Positions 56,970 to 64,000 of a stretch of 64,000 bases of DNA are shown piece by piece. Below the pieces are notes generated by a model. The model had not been told where the DNA came from and did not search any database. It saw only the letters and a list, made by a program, of their open reading frames with translations. A program made the position numbers and the translations under genes. The stretch is from Epiperipatus broadwayi (Eukaryota > Onychophora > Udeonychophora > Euonychophora > Peripatidae), in NCBI GenBank assembly GCA_028023455.1, contig JAQFVV010006454.1:911001-975000 (forward strand), in the 5' to 3' direction. Each line of letters starts with the position of its first letter. The first letter of the stretch is position 1.

Positions 56970-57436
56970 ATTAAAAGAAATTAATAACTACAAACATATT
57001 GATGAGATTTCATAAAACATATAGAAACATAATGGTTGAATTTAATCATAAAATTAAACTTGGATGGAGTACTTTTAGTAAAAATAATTTAAGACTAATG
57101 GAATGTGGTTCATTTGAAACTTGGATACTTAATAAAAAAAACAATATGGAGACTTCATACCTATAAATTATATAAATCAAGATGTGGAATGGTAGTTGCA
57201 AAAAAATATTGAAAATAAACTATTTGGCTGAGAGACTAAATAAATACTATTGAAATCATTAAAATAATTGTGAAACTGAAACAGAGATAAGCTGGAATAC
57301 TTTTATAAACAATGATAGTAGATGAAAAATTACAGTTTTTAACTTGTTTTCAAGAGATTATTAAAGATCTAGAAAGAGAACATAAATACTATGGCCTGTA
57401 GAGGATTGATAATGGCTGAAAATGATGGTGGTAATG
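56970..57436 (+). pseudogene. RTE LINE 3' relic, same family as the 19-22 kb element
   Basis: On the plus strand CATATAGAAACATAATGG and the following bases align almost base for base with the minus strand of 19.6 kb (CATATGGAAATATAATGG). The translation around 57,030-57,100 reads NHKIKLGWSTFSKNN against NNRIKLGWSAFGRNN. After an internal deletion, FETWILNKK matches SETWTLNRR. The far end GGATTGATAATGG (about 57,402), followed by GATGGTGGTAATG, matches the RTE 3' end and its GAT repeat. Only the last part of the ORF and the tail are present, a typical 5'-truncated insertion, now decayed. Confidence 0.75.
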
Positions 57437-58991
57437 TACTTTATATATGTTACTTTATCAGTATCACCAGATGCTTTGAATTAATTTTTTCTGACATCAT
57501 TTGGGAAGTAAAGGGTAAATCGATAAGTTTTATCAGAGACACTGGTATTTAAAAATAAGCTACAAATCATCTGTTTTCTAGTTTAATTTACATGTTATCT
57601 AAATATTTATACTTTATGTTGAGCTCGACATGACTTTAGCAACAACAGCTGTACTTTTAATACCAGTCAGTTATTGCTAGATGAGATCCAACCAAATAAT
57701 TATATCTACATGAAAATTATTATTTACCGTATAGATAGATGAATGGATAGATAATTAGATAAATAGATGGATAGTCATATAAACAGATAGACACAGACAG
57801 ATAAATAGATAGATAGGCAGAAGGATGGCTAGAATGACAAATAGATAAATAGACAAAAGACAAACAAACCATTTTGCATCACTTCGTGATAAATATTTAT
57901 AATGAATAATGTTAATTTAACTTCACAATATATAGAAATTTATGATCTTTTAAATGGCAAACATTGATTACAACATCATCAAAGATTGTTGTTTAAAAGA
58001 TTATAAATTTTTGTAAGTGAATCAAATTAAGTTAAAGTTATTTAATATTAATATTTATATATGATATTTGGTCAATTATATTTATAGTTTTATTTTGTAC
58101 CCACACTTTTTTACATTTTTATTTTAGTATTTAAGGTAAATGTATATTCTTTTTAAAAAAGTAATTGACTTTAACATAATTAAGCATATGTAAAGGGTCA
58201 AGAGAAAGTGAATTATTAATAGAATATTAATAAAATATTAATTTTATAATTTTAGATTAATGTTTTTAAAAAAAAATTAAATAGATGTTGTTAACTAAGA
58301 CTTATTTAAATGTATATATATTTCTAACCTAATTTTTTTTTATTATTTTAAAAAATTACAGAATGAAGCAACAATGTTGTCACGTTATCTATTTAATAAA
58401 TTAACTTGATTAACTTTATTAATAAACAGATGTGTTAATTTTACAGAAACTTCGAGTTATTAAATATTTATTTAAGAAAATTAATAAAACAAAAGAATTA
58501 TTTTTAAAAATTTTATTTCTATATTTTATCGATTTAAAGAACTCATTAAAGATTATGGCTTCTAGATTTAGAATTGAGAATCTAAGCTAAATTATGATGA
58601 CAGTAAAAATTAAATCATATTATTAATCAGTATTATTGTTTGATCTTAGCCAGTTTGCTTTCTTGAAGAAAACTTAACATACGTACATAAATTCAATACT
58701 TATAAAATAAATTTCCAAAGTTCCTGTATGGTACCTCGATATAGGGTCAGATTTTAAACTGTAAGATTTTTACTTTTTTACAATCTCCTGAGTCATTTAA
58801 ATATTTTTTTAACATGAAAATCAAAATATTTTTTTATTACAGATAATACTCTATAGTATTAAGTAAATTATAACATTGAATATTTATTTAATTAATTCTT
58901 CAAATATTATTATGCAGAAAAATTATTATAAGCTAAATGTATTTTTTTTTTTTAGAACAGGCTTTTTCATACCAGCACTTATGTACATAAT
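57437..58991. other. Unassigned DNA with a degenerate GATA patch
   Basis: 57,731-57,855 is an imperfect GATA/GACA/GATGG repeat, probably an eroded relative of the large array. The rest is AT-rich with nothing identifiable. Confidence 0.55.
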
Positions 58992-59310
58992 ATATAGGGG
59001 GTTTAGACTTTCACATGACTTTAAACCATCCATGCTAGCTCATTCCACTAATACCCTTGGTCACACATATGTTAGAAAGATAAATAATCACCCCTACACG
59101 TATTTTGTATTAAACCAGCACTCATCAGTTGGTCCAGATTATCATCTCCACACATATATACAAACAAAGCTCAGCTTATATGTGCTTGTTTGTCATAAAA
59201 TACTTATATTGGTGATTATTTATGTTTTCAGTATATATGTGATCAAGGGTATCAGTGGTATGAGATAGCATGGATGGTTGAGGGTCATGTGAAAGCCTGA
59301 GTTCAAATTT

Positions 59311-59314
<4 letters not shown>
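58992..59314. mobile_element. Foldback element FB3, about 130-bp inverted arms
   Basis: The left arm (58,992-59,125) and right arm (59,178-59,314) are reverse complements with scattered mismatches; for example ACCATCCATGCTAGCTCAT on the left pairs with ATGAGATAGCATGGATGGT on the right. As a result the two strands yield similar peptides (RLSHDFKPSML and RLSHDPQPSML), a symptom of the inverted repeat and not of two genes. It borders a (TA)n run, as FB1 does. It shares no obvious module with FB1 or FB2. Confidence 0.78.

Positions 59315-59350
<36 letters not shown>
59315..59350. repeat. (TA)n microsatellite
   Basis: Pure TA repeat adjoining FB3. Confidence 0.95.
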
Positions 59351-59353
<3 letters not shown>

Positions 59354-62300
59354 GTTTTGATCATAAAATAGTTTTTTTTTCTATTCATTTTAAAATAAAT
59401 AAAATATATTGCTTTATATTTTTATTCCATAATGTCTAAAAGTCAACTTGAAACTGGAATGAAAACACTACATGCAGAGAAATGATATTGCTCATTAGAA
59501 AAGTAGTATTTCAGTATAATTATAGTTTGAAATTGACATTTAAAAAATGTAAAACAAATAAAAATAAGTTTCCAATGATTTTAATTTATTTTTTAAACAT
59601 TTATTGCACATTTTCATATGCTCTCTATATATGTGCCTGCAACATTTTCTGATTGTCCTCATTTTTTATGTATCCATATTATACTTTCATTCAAAATGTT
59701 ATTAACAAATAATAAATTCTATATTTTTTCAGAATTTGTGCTGTGTCTAAAACTTTTGCACTATTTGATAATCCTGGTGAAGCTTTTACTAGATTATGTT
59801 GACTTATAAAAAACAAAGTTTTAGTTGCTTATATAGGATAATATGTATAAAATACAAGCAACACAACAGAAAATTTTTGTACATCAGCTAATTGAGTTCA
59901 GTTGAATGCATTTTTTTAGAAAAAATTCAATCAGATATTATAATAAAATAAATTTGATTTTTATTATTGTAAAAATTACATACAAAAAGTATAGCAATAT
60001 TTATATAAAAATGTAGAAAAAACAATAACCATATTTGCAAAAAAAAATGGATGAATAAAATTACTTCTACATGTGGTATTATGTTCAATAAATTCCCAAA
60101 AAAAGGGACATGAAACTAAAATTATGTGATCTAAATTCAAACTATCTTATTTTTTGTAAAATAGTTAGCTACTTAGGGTAGTTTTGAGAGAAGTACCCAT
60201 TCAATATAAAAAAACAATATGAAATTAAAGCATCTGAAAATTGATATTGGTATAATATACTGTTTATTAGGCATTGAAAGTCAATAAACATCTCAACATG
60301 TAAAAAATATATATTTAGAAAATGGCTTTATATCATAATGGTCTAAAATATACAGCTCAAACAAAAATCACCCAAGGATAATTTGCATGGGATCTTCACA
60401 TTCTGACACTACTTGGTAAAACATTTTTCCTTTTTATAGCCTGCTAAATCTACTAAATGCAAGAAACTTTAGCCTATTTTAATTAATCTTATTGATTGCA
60501 ATAAATGACAAATACTAAAAATATTCATACATTATAATTTATTTATGTATATGCATTATTATCATACAAATGATAACATAATTGACAGCCATACACAGAA
60601 AACATTAATCTATTAGTTTTTTTACCTGGGATTAAATTTAGAAATATATTCTCTTTAATTGCCTTACTTAATTTGAATGCAAATTAATATGGTTAGAGGT
60701 TTATTGAATATATTTTTATATTTTATGCACGGACAATATATGACACAATATATTTTGATTGTTTCTGGACAGATATAAATTCACTGTAAGACTAACTATT
60801 GCTATTAATTACTAATCCAATTGGTCACAATACAGTTTTAAGACTTAACAAACTTACAGATTGAGGATACACTAGAATCATTAACTATGATCAACCATTT
60901 CAGGATGTAATGCAAGTAAATAACTAAACATTAACTAAGTAGGTATAAAAAGCAAAAAAACTGCTTCTGCATTACTCTTATTTATAAACCAAGAATATAT
61001 AAGGTAAAGTATATGATGTATGGTAGTAATGTGCATCTATCATATGCTACTGTTCAAAATAAGACTGCTAAATGGACTGATTGGCAAACTCAATGGTATC
61101 ATACAAAGAATATATTGAAACAGTATGATTTATTTATCCTTCTGTTTCACTTACTATGTTCCATAGTAGTATCTTTTCCCCAGTTTGAACCCTTCCAGTC
61201 CACATATATAACCTTACAATAATTTATTTTGAAATATAATAACGTATATTTATATGTATGTGTATGTATTTATATTGTGCACACATCTAATAATTAAATA
61301 AATCTTTGTATGCATATAATGTATATGCAGTTATAATTTTTAGAATTAATAAAATTAAAATAAGTTGCAAACATTGTTATATGTGTGGGAGCACACCTAT
61401 TTATATATATGAAGAGAACTGTAGTGTGATAGATATAGTAAACATTACAGATTTTCTCATTATTTCTAAGTTATCTTTTAAGTTATTTGATTTACAGATT
61501 TTTTGGTATTCATGGACAAATCTTAAATTCAAGGGTGTATGTTTTATACATATAACAGAATGTTGATAGCTTAAATCTGTTTTTTAAAAAAGAGAGAATC
61601 TAGGTTATCGGTTTCTTAGAAATACCTTTCATTAAATTGTAAACTGAGAGCTGAAGATTTTTAATGAGTTAAAAATAAAGTTCAAATGGGCAAAGATGAA
61701 ATCATTAACCCAACACCACTTGTCAATAGTTAAGCCAGATCTTTTGTTCTTCTTAAAATGTATGCTGGCTATTAGAATTTAAAATTGAAAATTAAAAGTT
61801 GTAAACAATTTTTAATGGCTTGTGAGGGGATAAGAAAGATGTTCTATAAAAGAACCCTCTTTTAATTCAAAATTAGCTAACTCTTTAATTGTGATCAAAT
61901 ACAGCCAGGCACTATGCCAAAATTGATAATGAAAACCTGAAGCCAGAAGCTATCATGCTTTTTTCCTCATGTGGAAATTGGTGTAGAAGATGGAGGGAAT
62001 TCAAAACAGCAGCCTTCCAAGAAGCCACCAAGAATGAAGCAACCCATTGGTGAATGTTAGTGCCTACACCATGCAAGCCACCTCAGCAAAAAGATGATCG
62101 GTAATTAATCTTCAGCAGAGCTCTTAAACTAAGTTTTAATAAACCATTTCTATAATTTTCTAAAACTAGCTATACTATAAATGTGCACAAACTATAAAAT
62201 TAAGATTCTTATTAATAATTAAACTCTGTAATGAATTTGTACATATTGATTTAAATATCCTAATGTACTCTTATTTAAAAATGATGTAAAATCTTGCCTA

Positions 62301-62839
62301 ATTAAAAGTTAACTAATAATATTTCTGTTAATCATGATAACTATTTTAGTTATTATTCTTAATCTATCCAATCCACAGATATGCCTTCATTACTTTGTGT
62401 ATTTGATATTTCATTAATTATGCTATGCCATCCCTCAGAGCAGAGATTATTAAATATTATAACAGTAGAGAGATAATTTGACTCTCTCATATAATCTTAA
62501 ATTGCTTTTTAGCACATAAATAAATTTCCAGTCTGAAAACTACTTTTATATATGTTGAGCTACTATGTTTTAGCTTAGTATAATTTAGGTTTGCATGTTA
62601 AGTGATTGCATTTAGTTAAATAATAGCAAGAATGATATTTTGAAGCATATTATAAGTAACTAGATAAGTCCTAAATGTGCTTATTTCTCCTTAATTTGTT
62701 ATTATAAACTAGATAGATTTTACTGTAAACTAGATCATTTAATTAACCCCTTTTAACATGTTTAAGTAAGCTAATTTATGAACATACAGATAGTAGTTTT
62801 GCAGATCGAAACTAAGGATTAGCGCTTGATTAATTTTAA
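59351..62839. other. Unassigned AT-rich DNA
   Basis: A GC-richer patch at 61,915-62,100 encodes on the plus strand GNWCRRWREFKTAAFQEATK, which loosely recalls the N-terminal part of gypsy-type Gag proteins, followed by a stop. The match is too short to call. The rest shows nothing identifiable. Confidence 0.4.
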
Positions 62840-63282
62840 TGTTAGATATTTGAAATCTTGGTGAATGTGTCTTTATAAAGCACATCTGTGCATTATGCTT
62901 GCTATATGTGTCTCTTATTAGAATGGGCTTTGGTGTAAGGGCCACCCTATTACTCTTAGTTCGGACAGCTTTCTTTTAAAAATGGGCTTTGGTTTTAAGA
63001 GTCACCCCATTATCTATTTTTAGAACTGGAACCCAAGAGTCCAGATTGGGTTTATAAGCTGCTTCAATCACATGAACCAGACACTCATGTAATTTATGAT
63101 AGCAAGTCATATGGTCCACAGGAACTGAGTACTTGGTACTGAATCTCCTGAGTAATTGCACATTCCAGTTGCAACCATTATTTAGTTTATGTAGTACCAT
63201 AGTCTTTGAAGCTCCACTGCAAAGCACCAGTTTATCTTCCTTTATATTATTCAGTTCAGCATTGATCTGAATTCCAGATCTA
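62840..63282 (-). other. Unidentified coding-like segment
   Basis: On the minus strand a frame is open from about 63,282 to 62,976 (INAELNNIKEDKLVLCSG, later VPVDHMTCYHKLHECLV and ending TLKTKAHF). It lacks an obvious start codon at its upstream limit, where ATTCAG|ATC is acceptor-like. After a stop, the adjoining frame continues with RVALTPKPILIRDTYSKHN. The composition is balanced and the segment is less AT-rich than its surroundings, so it may be an exon or a domain of a decayed mobile element. I recognise no family. The repeated words GGGCTTTGGTGTAAGGGCCACCC and GGGCTTTGGTTTTAAGAGTCACC (62,924 and 62,984) show an internal 60-bp duplication at its end. Confidence 0.3.
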
Positions 63283-63969
63283 GTTTATATATATGATCTA
63301 CATAGAGAGCATACTTATTGCTCATTATGTAATATTAATAGATAAGTTATACTTAATATTGTTATTCTTGTATATTTAGCCTTAATAAACCTTGGCATGA
63401 CATAGCATAAGTCAAACATATTAACTATAAATAACCAAATTAATAGAGTGGTAATAATTAATTGATAAAAAAATGTACAAACTGTAGGAATGAGATTTTG
63501 TACCCATTCACTCATCATTATACACCTGCTATGTAATCTCATACACTATTGCCATATTGTTAGTATAGATTTCTTTTAATAAATTTATATAAAATGTATT
63601 CACATTCAGCGTCTTATTCATAGCTCGTTACTATTCAATTAAATATTCTAAATTATCATTTTAGTTTAAGTCCACATATGCATTATCTAAGTAGCCATAG
63701 ATGTGTGTGTTTAGTTATTTATATAGTAATTGAGTCATTTATTCCCTGAGTCTCATATTCCACCCTTTTCTACTGCTGGCATGCGAACTAGAAGAGTCCG
63801 AGTGTAGCCTCATATATGTCATTCATAGGGTAGTAAATCATGGAGTTTTGGTGGAGAAACTGGGGTGCAATCTGATTTGAGGTCTCAACCTTTCATCTAG
63901 ATCAGCCTTGGGGTAATTTTCCAAAGCTCTGGATTTTGTTGCATGAATGTACAAAACTGACCATTATAA
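63283..63969. other. Unassigned DNA
   Basis: No identifiable feature. Confidence 0.45.
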
Positions 63970-64000
63970 TATATATATATATAGCAAGTTTTTTAACTTG
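63970..64000 (+). mobile_element. (TA)n plus start of an FB1-family repeat, cut by the window end
   Basis: After ATATATATATATA the window ends with AGCAAGTTTTTTAACTTG, matching the FB1 junction word AGCAAGTTTTTAACTTG at 25,158-25,174. A further copy probably continues beyond the window. Confidence 0.5.

Noticed and set aside
58876-59388. Two overlapping opposite-strand open frames with similar peptides
   Set aside because: Explained by the inverted arms of FB3.
61915-62100. Gag-like peptide GNWCRRWREFKTAAFQEATK
   Set aside because: Resembles gypsy Gag only over about 20 residues, followed by a stop, with no pol nearby on that strand.

Overview
This window is a gene-poor, very AT-rich stretch of a metazoan nuclear genome. 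I find no intact cellular protein-coding gene, rRNA gene, CRISPR array or bacterial-type operon. What can be recognised is mobile DNA in various states of decay, plus long simple-sequence repeats. The mix (APE-type LINEs, an RTE LINE, Penelope-like GIY-YIG relics, Ty3/gypsy relics, tRNA-derived SINEs, foldback elements) points to an invertebrate. The base composition would suit a hydrozoan, a planarian or some molluscs, but nothing here fixes the species.

Layout. From 0.3 to 15.7 kb lies a cluster of retroelements separated by long (TAA)n tracts. It holds two nearly full-length copies of one two-ORF LINE (copy A 3.07-8.38 kb, copy B 9.81-15.18 kb; ORF1 with a CCHC knuckle, ORF2 with endonuclease and reverse transcriptase). 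Both copies begin directly after one TAA tract and end in another. The cluster also holds a reverse-strand GIY-YIG relic, a reverse-strand RT relic of another LINE, and several other short 3' ends that carry AATAAA or run into TAA. A SINE with perfect target-site duplications is at 16.2 kb. An RTE-clade LINE lies on the minus strand at 19.06-22.2 kb, followed by a second SINE of the same family. Foldback or palindromic elements lie at 24.6-25.6, 25.9-26.1, 34.2-34.6 and 59.0-59.3 kb. A diverged relative of the LINE A/B family lies on the minus strand at 28.2-30.85 kb. From 31 to 50 kb the sequence is mostly unassigned AT-rich DNA with microsatellites, one possible coding exon (33.15-33.29 kb, minus), one possible TATA promoter (42.86 kb) and a tRNA-like SINE with a 42-bp minisatellite tail (48.7-49.05 kb). 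A decayed Ty3/gypsy pol lies on the minus strand at 50.0-52.6 kb, beside a forward GIY-YIG relic. A 1.7-kb GATA/GTAG/GACA array with a higher-order period fills 55.1-56.8 kb, followed by an RTE 3' relic. An unidentified coding-like segment lies at 62.8-63.3 kb (minus). The last bases match the junction sequence of the 24.6-kb foldback family.

How it fits together. No pathway is encoded. The strongest biological signal is the repeated coupling of different retroelements to (TAA)n, as expected if the A/B LINE inserts into TAA microsatellites, seeds them with its own 3' tail, or both. All element calls rest on motifs and copy-to-copy comparison by eye. No database search was possible, and most element boundaries are good to tens of bases only.
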